A stretch of 64,000 nt of DNA. Origin: Mycolicibacterium austroafricanum. Lineage in GTDB: Bacteria; Actinomycetota; Actinomycetes; Mycobacteriales; Mycobacteriaceae. Below are positions 7,811 through 15,942 of the stretch, one piece after another. Made by a program: the position numbers and the translations under genes. The notes beneath the pieces are model-generated. The model did not search any database and was not told where the DNA came from. It saw nothing but the letters and a program-made list of their open reading frames with translations. Position 1 is the stretch's first letter; every line of letters begins with the position of its first letter. The stretch lies in the NCBI RefSeq assembly GCF_000612725.1, contig NZ_HG964456.1:427767-491766 (forward strand). The letters are read 5' to 3'.

Positions 7811-8133
7811 CCTGGCTGTACCTGATGCTGGCGATCTGCACCGAGGTCGCGGCGACGCTGTCCCTCAAGGGGTTGGCAACCGTGCCGGCGTTGTACATCG
7901 TGGTGGTGCTCGGCTACGTCGCCTCGTTCGTCTTTCTCGCACTGGTGCTCAAGCGGGGGATGGGACTCGGTGTCGCATATGGCATCTGGGGTGCCACCGG
8001 CGTTGCCCTGACCGCTGTGCTGTCCTCGGTGATGTTCGGTGAGGCCCTCACGGCGGTGATGGGTGTCGGTCTGTCGTGCATCATCGCCGGCGTGGTGCTC
8101 GTCGAGTCCGGGTCGCACCAGGAGGCCGACTGA
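7807..8133 (+). CDS. SMR family efflux subunit (first of pair)
   Basis: The 108-residue protein has four hydrophobic segments, as in the small multidrug resistance family (EmrE-like proton antiporters). Glu13 in the first segment corresponds to the essential membrane glutamate of EmrE (Glu14). The signature AYGIWGATGVALTA is present in segment three. The start overlaps the tetR stop (ATGA), and its own stop overlaps the next start (TGATG). Two different adjacent SMR genes usually encode an obligate heterodimer, as in EbrAB (family knowledge). The substrate is unknown; quaternary ammonium compounds, dyes or guanidinium-type metabolites are possible. Confidence 0.9.
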   Translation: MTWLYLMLAICTEVAATLSLKGLATVPALYIVVVLGYVASFVFLALVLKRGMGLGVAYGIWGATGVALTAVLSSVMFGEALTAVMGVGLSCIIAGVVLVESGSHQEAD

Positions 8134-8453
8134 TGCAGTACCTCCTTCTGATGGCCGCCATCGGCTGTGAGGTCAGCGGAACGCTGGCACTGCGCGTCGC
8201 CGCGCGGGGGCGGCCCCCGTTCTACGCCTTCGTGGTCGTCGGCTATGTGGCGGCCTTCACGTTGCTGTGGGCGTCGCTGAGGCAGGGCATGCCGCTCGGA
8301 ATCGCCTACGGCATCTGGGCCGCGGCCGGTGTCGCACTGACCGCGCTGGCCTCTCACGTGCTGTTCGCCGAGCCGTTGACGCGGCGAATGGTCGGCGGGA
8401 TCGCGCTCATCGCGGCGGGCGTGCTGCTGGTCGAGCTCGGTGCCGCGCACTGA
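8133..8453 (+). CDS. SMR family efflux subunit (second of pair)
   Basis: This 106-residue partner of the preceding SMR protein also has four membrane segments. Its conserved glutamate is Glu13 (IGCEVSGTLALR), and it has the motif AYGIWAAAGVALTAL. ATG 8133 overlaps the upstream TGA by one base, and AGGAGG lies about eight bases upstream. The positive-charge distribution differs from its neighbour, as expected for a heterodimer with opposite topologies. I infer that from the basic residues in the loops; it is not proven. Confidence 0.88.
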   Translation: MQYLLLMAAIGCEVSGTLALRVAARGRPPFYAFVVVGYVAAFTLLWASLRQGMPLGIAYGIWAAAGVALTALASHVLFAEPLTRRMVGGIALIAAGVLLVELGAAH

Positions 8454-8583
8454 GGCGGCGACACCGGATTATCCACACGCTGACGGAGTTGGACATTCTG
8501 TTGCAACACGAATCGGCAACCGTTCGATCACCGTTGCGTCGCTGCGTAGCTCATCTTTGCTAGAACTGTGACAACGTGATCGC

Positions 8584-9261
8584 GTGCTCGCACGCCAGGT
8601 GGCCCGTTCGCTTGTTGTTGCGGTGGTGACAGCCTGGGCTCTGTCGCTCACCACCGTGGCCGCTCCCGTTGCTGGGGCTGCGTCGTGCCCCGATGTCGAG
8701 GTGGTGTTCGCCCGCGGTACCAGCGACACCAAAGGGTTCGGGTCGGTGGGTAGGGCCTTCATCGATTCCCTCAAATGGAAGCTCCTCGGCAAGAAAGTCT
8801 CGGCCTACGCTGTCGACTACCCCGCTAGCTGGAACTTCTCGAAGTCGACGTCCGCCGGGGCGGTCGATGCCAACAAGCACGTTCAGTACGTGGCCGGTAT
8901 GTGCCCGGACACCAAGATCGTGCTCGGCGGAATGTCGCAGGGCGCAGGCGTGATCGACCTGATCACCATCGGCAACCGGAAGATCTGGTTCTTCACTCCC
9001 GCGCCGCTTCCCGACGCGATGGTGAACCACGTCGTCGCGGTCGCGGTGTTCGCCAACCCCTCGCGCGATTACTCATACCTCGGGCCGTTGACGGATATCA
9101 GTCCGCAGTACGGGCACAAGACGATCGATCTCTGCGTCGACGGGGACCCCTACTGCTCTTCCGGCGTGAACATGTTCGCCCACTGGTCGTATCCGTGGAA
9201 CGGAATGGTCAACGAGGCAGCCACTTTCGTCGCGCAGCGCGTCCTCGGTCAGGACACTTGA
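8584..9261 (+). CDS. Secreted cutinase-family serine esterase
   Basis: The 225-residue protein has a signal peptide (residues 1-33, ending VAGAASCP) and a cutinase alpha/beta-hydrolase domain. The nucleophile elbow GGMSQGAG places the catalytic serine at 118. The acid lies in the disulfide loop CVDGDPYC (Asp188 likely) and the histidine at about 200. Mycobacterial cutinase-like proteins are secreted lipases or esterases acting on lipids or short esters (family knowledge). GTG 8584 lacks a clear ribosome binding site. It stands alone between the SMR pair and the Pro/Ala-rich protein. Confidence 0.9.
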   Translation: MLARQVARSLVVAVVTAWALSLTTVAAPVAGAASCPDVEVVFARGTSDTKGFGSVGRAFIDSLKWKLLGKKVSAYAVDYPASWNFSKSTSAGAVDANKHVQYVAGMCPDTKIVLGGMSQGAGVIDLITIGNRKIWFFTPAPLPDAMVNHVVAVAVFANPSRDYSYLGPLTDISPQYGHKTIDLCVDGDPYCSSGVNMFAHWSYPWNGMVNEAATFVAQRVLGQDT

Positions 9262-9399
9262 GCCAATTCTCCTCTTCGGCAACGTATCTGGAAGACCAGC
9301 CACGATTGTCACCGATGAACCTCCGGCCGGTATCGGTTCGGTAACCGTCTCGCCGTCCGTGCGGATGAACCACTAGGTTTCTCTGCAGGTGGGGCGCCG

Positions 9400-10584
9400 A
9401 TGAGAGTTCGAAGGAAGATGTCACCCAGCATGAATCGCATCAGCGTCACGACGCTTGCCGCGCTGGGCATGGTGTGGCCGTTCCTGTTCTACGGGGCTCC
9501 GGCCGCGGCCGAACCGAGCCCGGGCGTGCCATGCCTCGAGATCTTGCAACAACTGGCGGCCGCACCGCCCAGTGTCCCCGAGACGCTCGACACCGCCGCC
9601 AATGCGCTGAACAACGTTGTGCCGGAGGCGGCTCCGGCGCTGCCGCCGGTTCCCGTGGCGGAGGTCGTGCACGGCCTGACGGCACTGGCTGCCCCCGGGC
9701 CGGTGCCTCCGGTTGACGCGGCCCCACTCGCTGCGCCGCCGGTGCCGCCGGTCGATGCGGCCCCACTCGCCGCGCCCCTGGTGCAGGCGGCTGCCGGCCC
9801 AGTGCCCGCCGCGGCTCCGATTCCCGTTGTGGCACCGCCGATTCCGGCTGTGATTCCGCTCGCGCCCCCGGTGCCGGTGGTGGCGCCGCCACCGGCCGTG
9901 CCAGTCGCCGCCCCCGTCGAGGCCGTCCTGGCCTCCGCCCCGGAACCGGTGGCGCCCGCCCCGGTGCCGCCCGCCCCGGGGGAGGCTGCGCCCGTCGAAT
10001 TGGCCGCGGCGCCACCGCCGGTCGAACCAGCTCCGCCCGCGCCGCCCGAACCACCGCCGACTGCGCCGACAGATGTCGCGCCCGCCGTCGCGGAACCCGT
10101 TGCGCCCGAGCCTGTGATGGCGCCCGCCGCGGCGGAGCCGACCCCGGCCGCGGTCGCACCGGTGGAACCGGGGCCCGCACCGGTGGAACTGGTGGCCGCA
10201 GCGGAGCCCGCGCCGATCATGGAGCCGGCGGCCGCACCGGTGGAATCGGCTCCGGTGTTCCACGCCGCCGCGGTCCCGCCCGCTCTTCCCGGGCCGGTCG
10301 TTCCGGTGGTTCCGGCCGGCGTGCCGGTACCGGTGGCACCCGTCGGCGTCCCGGTGCCGGTGGTGCCCACAGGCGCCCCGGCTGCGGTGCCGGCTCCGCC
10401 CCTCGGGCTTCCGGCCGTGCCGTTGGGCGACGCCGTGCCGGGGGTGCCGTTTCTGCCCGCCACCCTGCCGATCCCTCAAGACCTCGTATGCGAGGGCACG
10501 GCGTGGTCGGCAGGACGTACGGCACCGGAAGGCGACGCGGCTGCCTTGGACGCGCCACCGGGTCAGCGTCGCGACCAGTGGTGA
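9400..10584 (+). CDS. Exported Pro/Ala/Val-rich low-complexity protein
   Basis: The 394-residue product has a signal peptide (about residues 1-37, ending GAPAAAEPS) and a short N-terminal segment with one cysteine (GVPCLEILQQ). About 300 residues then consist almost only of Pro, Ala, Val and Glu. A tandem PPVDAAPLAAP unit appears twice near residues 103-124. Its composition resembles wall-spanning or surface linkers of mycobacterial exported proteins, but I recognise no domain. ATG 9400 is used; MSPSMNR at 9418 is an alternative start. The low-complexity coding gives long open frames on the other strand that look PGRS-like but are shadows. Confidence 0.7.
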   Translation: MRVRRKMSPSMNRISVTTLAALGMVWPFLFYGAPAAAEPSPGVPCLEILQQLAAAPPSVPETLDTAANALNNVVPEAAPALPPVPVAEVVHGLTALAAPGPVPPVDAAPLAAPPVPPVDAAPLAAPLVQAAAGPVPAAAPIPVVAPPIPAVIPLAPPVPVVAPPPAVPVAAPVEAVLASAPEPVAPAPVPPAPGEAAPVELAAAPPPVEPAPPAPPEPPPTAPTDVAPAVAEPVAPEPVMAPAAAEPTPAAVAPVEPGPAPVELVAAAEPAPIMEPAAAPVESAPVFHAAAVPPALPGPVVPVVPAGVPVPVAPVGVPVPVVPTGAPAAVPAPPLGLPAVPLGDAVPGVPFLPATLPIPQDLVCEGTAWSAGRTAPEGDAAALDAPPGQRRDQW

Positions 10585-10801
10585 CCCCTCGGCAAGATTT
10601 CCGTTGGCATTTCCATTGGCGCAGTGCGAGATTGCTCGGCGTGTACTCCTCGTCACGTCGGGGACGTCGAGTGACGTTGCCGTCGTTCAATCGACTCGAC
10701 GGCGGGCAGATGCCATCGTTGTCTGGTGATTCGCACCCATGTTCGTGTGTGGGCGGGTTACTGTCTCGGGTGGCGTTGCAACTGACACTGGGAGGATATG
10801 G

Positions 10802-11245
10802 ATGAGCGCCTATCAAACGGTGGTGGTTGGTACGGACGGATCTGATTCGTCGTTGCGTGCCGTGGACCGCGCCGGTCAGATCGCCGCAGGGGCGCACGCG
10901 AAGCTCATTGTCGCGACCGCCTACTTCCCTCAGACCGAGGACGCGCGCGCCGCGGACGTCCTCAAGGACGAGGGCTACAAGATGTCCGGCAATGCCCCGA
11001 TCTACGCGATCCTGCGTGAGGCACGGGACCGTGCGAAAGCTGCCGGAGCCGAGAACATCGAGGAGAAGGCGGTCGTGGGAGCGCCCGTCGACGCTCTCGT
11101 CGACCTCGTCGAGGAGGTCGGCGCGGACCTGCTCGTCGTCGGCAACGTGGGCCTGAGCACTATCGCGGGTCGACTCCTGGGATCGGTCCCGGCCAACGTG
11201 GCGCGGCGGTCGAAGATCGACGTGCTGATCGTGCACACCTCCTGA
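10802..11245 (+). CDS. Universal stress protein (UspA family)
   Basis: The 147-residue single-domain protein starts SAYQTVVVGTDGSDSS, the usual beta-1 strand with acidic residue. Its nucleotide-binding loop is GNVGLSTIAGRLLGSV near the C-terminus (G-2x-G-9x-G-S/V pattern). The likely ortholog Rv1636 in M. tuberculosis binds cAMP (family knowledge), which is notable because an adenylate cyclase lies at 34453. ATG 10802 follows GGGAGGAT (about 10790-10797). A candidate -10, TACTGT, is at 10759-10764. A bidirectional terminator follows. Confidence 0.92.
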   Translation: MSAYQTVVVGTDGSDSSLRAVDRAGQIAAGAHAKLIVATAYFPQTEDARAADVLKDEGYKMSGNAPIYAILREARDRAKAAGAENIEEKAVVGAPVDALVDLVEEVGADLLVVGNVGLSTIAGRLLGSVPANVARRSKIDVLIVHTS

Positions 11246-11260
11246 CCGGAGCGAGAACGA

Positions 11261-11296
11261 AAAACCCTGGGCCGGCGATTGCCGACCCAGGGTTTT
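11261..11296. terminator. Bidirectional terminator between usp and the class I aldolase
   Basis: AAAACCCTGGG (11261-11271) pairs perfectly with CCCAGGGTTTT (11286-11296). The A tract on one side and T tract on the other let it work for both converging genes. Confidence 0.85.
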
Positions 11297-11302
11297 CCCA
11301 TG

Positions 11303-12187
11303 TCAGGTGTTGGATGCCTTCGCGATCGCGGTGATCGCAGCGTCCAGTGCGGCGTTGAACTCCTCGTCGCTCTGCTGAGCGGTCAGTCCTTCGGTGAGCG
11401 CACGGGAGAAGCTGGCGATGACGCCGTGGTTGGCGGCCAGCTTCTCGCAGGCCTCGTCGCGGCCGTAGCCGCCGGACAGGGCGACCACCCGGAGCACCTT
11501 CGGGTGCTCGACGAGCTCGCGGTAGAGGTTGTCGACGTCCGGCAGCGTCAGCTTCAGCATCACGGCCTGGTCGTCGCCCAGGCTTTCGAGAGCCTTGAGA
11601 ATCGCCGCCTTGAGCTGTTCCTCCGCCTTGCCCTTCTCCGGGCTGTGGATGTCGACCTCGGGCTCGATGATCGGGACCAGACCGGCGGCCAGGATCTGCC
11701 GACCGACCTCGAACTGCTGCTCGACGACCGCTTCCAGGCCTGCGCCGGGCATTTTGATGACCGAGCGCATCTTGGTGCCGAAGACGCCCTTGTCGCGGGC
11801 GCGGGCCAGCAGGTCGTCCAGGCCCGGGATGGGCTTCATGACCTGTGCGCCGTCCTTCTCGTCGGCCAGGCCCTTGTCGACCTTGAGGAACGGCACGACC
11901 TGCTTGACGTTCCACAGGTAGTCGGCGGTGTCCCGACCCTCGATCTGGCGGTCCATGGTGTCCTCGAAGAGGATGGCGCCGAGAATGCGGTCACCGTCGA
12001 AGCTCGGGCTGGTGATGATGCGGGTGCGCATCTGGTGCACCAGATCGAACATCTCGGCGTCACCGGCGTACGCGTCCTCGGCGATGCCGTACAGCTTCAA
12101 CGCCTTGGGGGTGCTGCCACCACTCTGGTCGAGCGCCGCAATGAACCCGGCGCCGCGCTGCGCCTTGTTGAACTGATCGCTGTTCAT
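11303..12187 (-). CDS. fda: Class I fructose-bisphosphate aldolase
   Basis: The 294-residue enzyme matches the bacterial class I (Schiff-base) aldolase type that cleaves fructose 1,6-bisphosphate in glycolysis and gluconeogenesis. It begins MNSDQFNKAQRGAGFIAALDQSGGSTPKAL, has PIIEPEVDIHSPEK near 172-185, and the Schiff-base lysine is most likely Lys212 (MLKLTLP). ATG 12187 follows GGAAGGG. Mycobacteria normally rely on a metal-dependent class II aldolase encoded elsewhere, so this is a second, metal-independent enzyme. It lies between the usp and MBL genes that are close neighbours in M. tuberculosis, which suggests insertion or loss here. The gene symbol follows staphylococcal usage. Confidence 0.9.
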   Translation of the reverse strand: MNSDQFNKAQRGAGFIAALDQSGGSTPKALKLYGIAEDAYAGDAEMFDLVHQMRTRIITSPSFDGDRILGAILFEDTMDRQIEGRDTADYLWNVKQVVPFLKVDKGLADEKDGAQVMKPIPGLDDLLARARDKGVFGTKMRSVIKMPGAGLEAVVEQQFEVGRQILAAGLVPIIEPEVDIHSPEKGKAEEQLKAAILKALESLGDDQAVMLKLTLPDVDNLYRELVEHPKVLRVVALSGGYGRDEACEKLAANHGVIASFSRALTEGLTAQQSDEEFNAALDAAITAIAKASNT

Positions 12188-12219
12188 GATCCCTTCCTGA
12201 ACCTTCTCGATAACCGCGG

Positions 12220-12897
12220 TCACCAACCGCGCTCGTGCCATTCGCCGAGATGTGGGCGCTCGGTCCCGAGCGTCGTGTCGTCGCCGTGTCCTGGATACAC
12301 GACGGTGTCATCACCGAAGACGTCGAACACGCGGCTGGTGACATCACCGAGCAGCTGTTCGAAGTCGCCTTCTCTCCAGGTCTTGCCGACGCCGCCGGGG
12401 AACAGGCAGTCGCCGGTGAACAAATGCACCCGGCCGTCGGTGGCCGGCCCGCTCAGTGCCAGCGCGACCGAGCCGGGGGTGTGTCCACGCAGGTGGATGA
12501 CGTCGAAGTTCAAGTCCCCGATCGTGACGGTGTCACCGTCGGCGAGCAGTCGGTCCGGTGTCACCGGCAGCGGCCCGGCATCCAGGCTGTGGGCCGCGGT
12601 CGGCGCGCCGGTGGCGGCCACCACGTCCTCCAACGCCAGCCAGTGGTCCTGGTGCTGATGGCTGGTGACGATCAGGGACAGCTTCGGGGCGTACCGCTCG
12701 ATCAGCTCGAGCAGGACGGCGGAGTCGTTGGCGGCGTCGATGAGTAGCGTTTCGCCGGTCCGGGAACAGGTGACGAGGTAGGCGTCGTTGTCCATGGGGC
12801 CCACCGACACCTTCACGATCGACGCGCCGGGGAGAATGCGTCGCGCCGCCGTGCGGGGCTCGACGTGGCCCGTGTAGTTGTCGTCGACGACTGTCAT
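12220..12897 (-). CDS. MBL-fold metallo-hydrolase
   Basis: The 225-residue metallo-beta-lactamase-fold protein carries TSHQHQDHW, giving His80, His82, Asp84 and His85 as metal ligands. The remaining ligands are in GHTPGS (about 136), FTGDCLF and YPGHGDDT. It resembles glyoxalase II-type hydrolases, and Rv1637c is the likely ortholog by position. The substrate is unproven. ATG 12897 has TAACGT (12911-12906) eight bases upstream, so the mRNA is nearly leaderless. The aldolase gene starts 32 bases downstream and could share the transcript. It is divergent from uvrA. Confidence 0.88.
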   Translation of the reverse strand: MTVVDDNYTGHVEPRTAARRILPGASIVKVSVGPMDNDAYLVTCSRTGETLLIDAANDSAVLLELIERYAPKLSLIVTSHQHQDHWLALEDVVAATGAPTAAHSLDAGPLPVTPDRLLADGDTVTIGDLNFDVIHLRGHTPGSVALALSGPATDGRVHLFTGDCLFPGGVGKTWREGDFEQLLGDVTSRVFDVFGDDTVVYPGHGDDTTLGTERPHLGEWHERGW

Positions 12898-13038
12898 GTG
12901 GACTCACGTTACTTCGTGCACCTCGGGCGGCGTCGGCACCGTCGACGAAACTTGTCGGCGGTCAGACCTAGCATGGTTCTGTACTGCGCCCTGGGAACGA
13001 CACAGGGCCGACGAATCTGAGTATCAGAAGGGGCATCG

Positions 13039-15942
13039 GTGGCTGACCGCCTAGTTGTCAAGGGTGCCCGGGAGCACAATCTGCGCGGAGTCGACCTCGA
13101 CCTGCCGCGTGACGCGATGATCGTGTTCACCGGGCTGTCGGGCTCCGGCAAATCGTCGCTGGCGTTCGACACCATCTTCGCCGAGGGGCAGCGCCGCTAC
13201 GTCGAGTCGCTGTCGGCGTATGCCCGGCAGTTCCTCGGCCAGATGGACAAGCCGGACGTGGACTTCATCGAGGGACTGTCGCCCGCGGTGTCGATCGACC
13301 AGAAGTCCACCAACCGCAACCCGCGCTCGACCGTCGGCACCATCACCGAGGTCTACGACTACCTGCGCCTCCTGTACGCGCGGGCCGGGACGCCGCACTG
13401 CCCGGTGTGCGGTGAGCGGATCGCCCGCCAGACCCCGCAGCAGATCGTCGACCAGGTCCTCGCGATGGACGAGGGGCTCCGCTTCCAGGTGCTCGCGCCG
13501 GTGGTGCGCACCCGCAAGGGGGAGTTCGTCGACCTGTTCGACAAGCTCAACAGCCAGGGCTACAGCAGGGTGCGGGTCGACGGCGTGGTGCATCCGCTGA
13601 CCGATCCGCCCAAGCTGAAGAAGCAGGAGAAGCACGACATCGAGGTCGTGGTGGACCGGCTGACGGTCAAGGCGACCGCCAAGCAGCGGCTCACCGACTC
13701 GGTGGAGACGGCGCTGAACCTCGCCGACGGCATCGTCGTGCTGGAGTTCGTCGACCGGGAAGACGACCATCCGCACCGCGAGCAGCGCTTCTCCGAGAAG
13801 CTGGCCTGCCCCAACGGGCACCCGCTGGCCGTCGACGACCTGGAACCGCGCTCGTTCTCGTTCAACTCGCCCTACGGCGCCTGCCCGGAATGCACCGGGC
13901 TGGGCATCCGCAAGGAGGTCGACCCCGACCTGGTGGTGCCCGATCCCGACCTGACGCTCGCCGAAGGCGCCATCGCCCCGTGGTCGATGGGCCACACCGC
14001 GGAGTACTTCACCCGGATGCTGTCCGGCCTGGGCGATCAACTCGGATTCGACGTCAACACCCCGTGGAAGAAGCTGCCGGCCAAGGCGCGCAGGGCGATT
14101 CTGGAGGGCTGCGACGAGCAGGTGCACGTGCGGTACAAGAACCGCTACGGCCGCACCCGGTCGTACTACGCCGATTTCGAGGGCGTGATGGCGTTCCTGC
14201 AGCGCCGCATGGAGCAGACCGACTCCGAGCAGATGAAGGAGCGGCTCGAGGGCTTCATGCGTGACGTGCCGTGCCCCGAGTGCGACGGCACCCGCCTCAA
14301 ACCGGAGATCCTGGCGGTGACGATGACCGCAGGAAACTTCGGCGCGAAGTCGATCGCCGAGGTGGCCGAACTGTCGATCGCCGACTGTGCGGAGTTTCTC
14401 AACGCGCTGACCCTTGGCACCAGGGAGGCCGCCATCGCCGGGCAGGTCCTCAAGGAGATCCAGTCACGGCTGGGCTTCCTGCTCGATGTCGGCCTGGACT
14501 ACCTGTCGCTGTCCCGGGCGGCGGGCACCTTGTCCGGAGGTGAGGCGCAGCGTATCCGGCTGGCCACCCAGATCGGGTCCGGCCTGGTCGGGGTGCTCTA
14601 CGTGCTCGACGAACCCTCGATCGGTCTGCACCAGCGTGACAACCGCAGGTTGATCGACACGCTCGTGCGGCTGCGCGATCTGGGCAACACCCTCATCGTC
14701 GTCGAACACGACCTCGACACCATCGCTCATGCCGACTGGGTCGTCGACATCGGGCCCGCCGCCGGCGAGCACGGCGGCCAGATCGTGCACAGCGGCACCT
14801 ACGAGGATCTGCTCAGGAACCCGAATTCCATTACCGGGGCCTATCTTTCGGGCAAGGAGGAGATCGAGGTCCCCGACATGCGCCGGGTGGTGGACAGGAA
14901 ACGTCAGCTCACCGTCGTCGGTGCGCGCGAACACAACCTGCGCGAGATCGACGTGGCGTTCCCGCTCGGGGTGCTGACCTCGGTCACCGGTGTCTCGGGT
15001 TCGGGCAAGTCGACTCTGGTGAACGACATCCTGGCGTCGGTGCTGGCCAACAAGCTCAACGGAGCGCGGCTGGTGCCCGGTCGGCACACCCGGGTCAACG
15101 GACTCGATCACCTCGACAAGCTTGTCCGTGTCGACCAGTCGCCGATCGGACGGACACCACGGTCCAATCCGGCGACCTACACCGGTGTCTTCGACAAGAT
15201 CCGCACCCTGTTCGCCGCAACGACCGAGGCCAAGGTCCGCGGATACCAGCCGGGCCGGTTCTCGTTCAACGTCAAGGGGGGCCGGTGCGAGGCCTGTTCG
15301 GGCGACGGCACCATCAAGATCGAGATGAACTTCCTGCCCGACGTGTATGTGCCGTGCGAGGTGTGCCAGGGGGCCCGCTACAACCGGGAGACCCTGGAGG
15401 TGCACTACAAGGGCAAGACGATCGCCGAGGTTCTCGACATGTCGATCGAGGAGGCCGCCGAGTTCTTCGCGCCGATCAGCTCGATCCACCGGTATCTCAA
15501 GACGCTCGTGGACGTCGGTCTGGGATATGTGCGGTTGGGTCAGCCCGCACCGACGTTGTCCGGCGGCGAGGCCCAGCGCGTGAAGCTGGCCTCGGAACTG
15601 CAGAAGCGTTCGACCGGCCGGACCATCTACATCCTCGACGAGCCCACCACCGGGCTGCATTTCGAGGACATCCGCAAGCTGCTCACCGTGATCAACGGCC
15701 TCGTCGACAAGGGCAATACGGTCATCGTCATCGAGCACAACCTCGACGTGATCAAGACCTCGGACTGGGTCGTCGACATGGGTCCCGAGGGAGGATCGGG
15801 CGGCGGCACCGTGGTCGCGACCGGCACCCCCGAGGACGTGGCGGCCAACCCGGACAGCTACACCGGGCACTTCCTCGCCGAGACCTTGGGCGTGGCCCGG
15901 CCGAAACCGAAGTCGCGCAGGCGAAGCAAGGTCAGCGCCTAG
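13039..15942 (+). CDS. uvrA: Excinuclease ABC subunit A
   Basis: UvrA is the ATP-binding damage sensor of nucleotide excision repair and loads UvrB. The 967-residue protein has two ABC ATPase halves. Walker A is at 32-40 (GLSGSGKSS) and near 652-660 (GVSGSGKST), with signatures LSGGEAQRIRLA and LSGGEAQRVKLA. Zinc-binding CxxC pairs are in CPVCGERI, CPECTGLG and CEACSGDG/CEVCQG. Length is typical for actinobacteria. GTG 13039 is preceded by AGAAGGGG, so this gene has a normal leader, unlike uvrB. The 3' end overlaps the convergent gene at 15932 by 11 bases. Confidence 0.98.
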   Translation: MADRLVVKGAREHNLRGVDLDLPRDAMIVFTGLSGSGKSSLAFDTIFAEGQRRYVESLSAYARQFLGQMDKPDVDFIEGLSPAVSIDQKSTNRNPRSTVGTITEVYDYLRLLYARAGTPHCPVCGERIARQTPQQIVDQVLAMDEGLRFQVLAPVVRTRKGEFVDLFDKLNSQGYSRVRVDGVVHPLTDPPKLKKQEKHDIEVVVDRLTVKATAKQRLTDSVETALNLADGIVVLEFVDREDDHPHREQRFSEKLACPNGHPLAVDDLEPRSFSFNSPYGACPECTGLGIRKEVDPDLVVPDPDLTLAEGAIAPWSMGHTAEYFTRMLSGLGDQLGFDVNTPWKKLPAKARRAILEGCDEQVHVRYKNRYGRTRSYYADFEGVMAFLQRRMEQTDSEQMKERLEGFMRDVPCPECDGTRLKPEILAVTMTAGNFGAKSIAEVAELSIADCAEFLNALTLGTREAAIAGQVLKEIQSRLGFLLDVGLDYLSLSRAAGTLSGGEAQRIRLATQIGSGLVGVLYVLDEPSIGLHQRDNRRLIDTLVRLRDLGNTLIVVEHDLDTIAHADWVVDIGPAAGEHGGQIVHSGTYEDLLRNPNSITGAYLSGKEEIEVPDMRRVVDRKRQLTVVGAREHNLREIDVAFPLGVLTSVTGVSGSGKSTLVNDILASVLANKLNGARLVPGRHTRVNGLDHLDKLVRVDQSPIGRTPRSNPATYTGVFDKIRTLFAATTEAKVRGYQPGRFSFNVKGGRCEACSGDGTIKIEMNFLPDVYVPCEVCQGARYNRETLEVHYKGKTIAEVLDMSIEEAAEFFAPISSIHRYLKTLVDVGLGYVRLGQPAPTLSGGEAQRVKLASELQKRSTGRTIYILDEPTTGLHFEDIRKLLTVINGLVDKGNTVIVIEHNLDVIKTSDWVVDMGPEGGSGGGTVVATGTPEDVAANPDSYTGHFLAETLGVARPKPKSRRRSKVSA

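Noticed and set aside
8469..8477. A perfect DnaA box (TTATCCACA) upstream of the cutinase gene
   Set aside because: It is a single nine-base match with no cluster, AT-rich unwinding region or dnaA/dnaN nearby, so it is not an origin. It could be chance.
9489..10463. A Gly/Ala/Thr-rich minus-strand frame that looks like a PGRS protein
   Set aside because: It is the complement of the Pro/Ala-rich repeats; Pro codons read backwards give Gly. The plus strand has a signal peptide, the minus strand does not.
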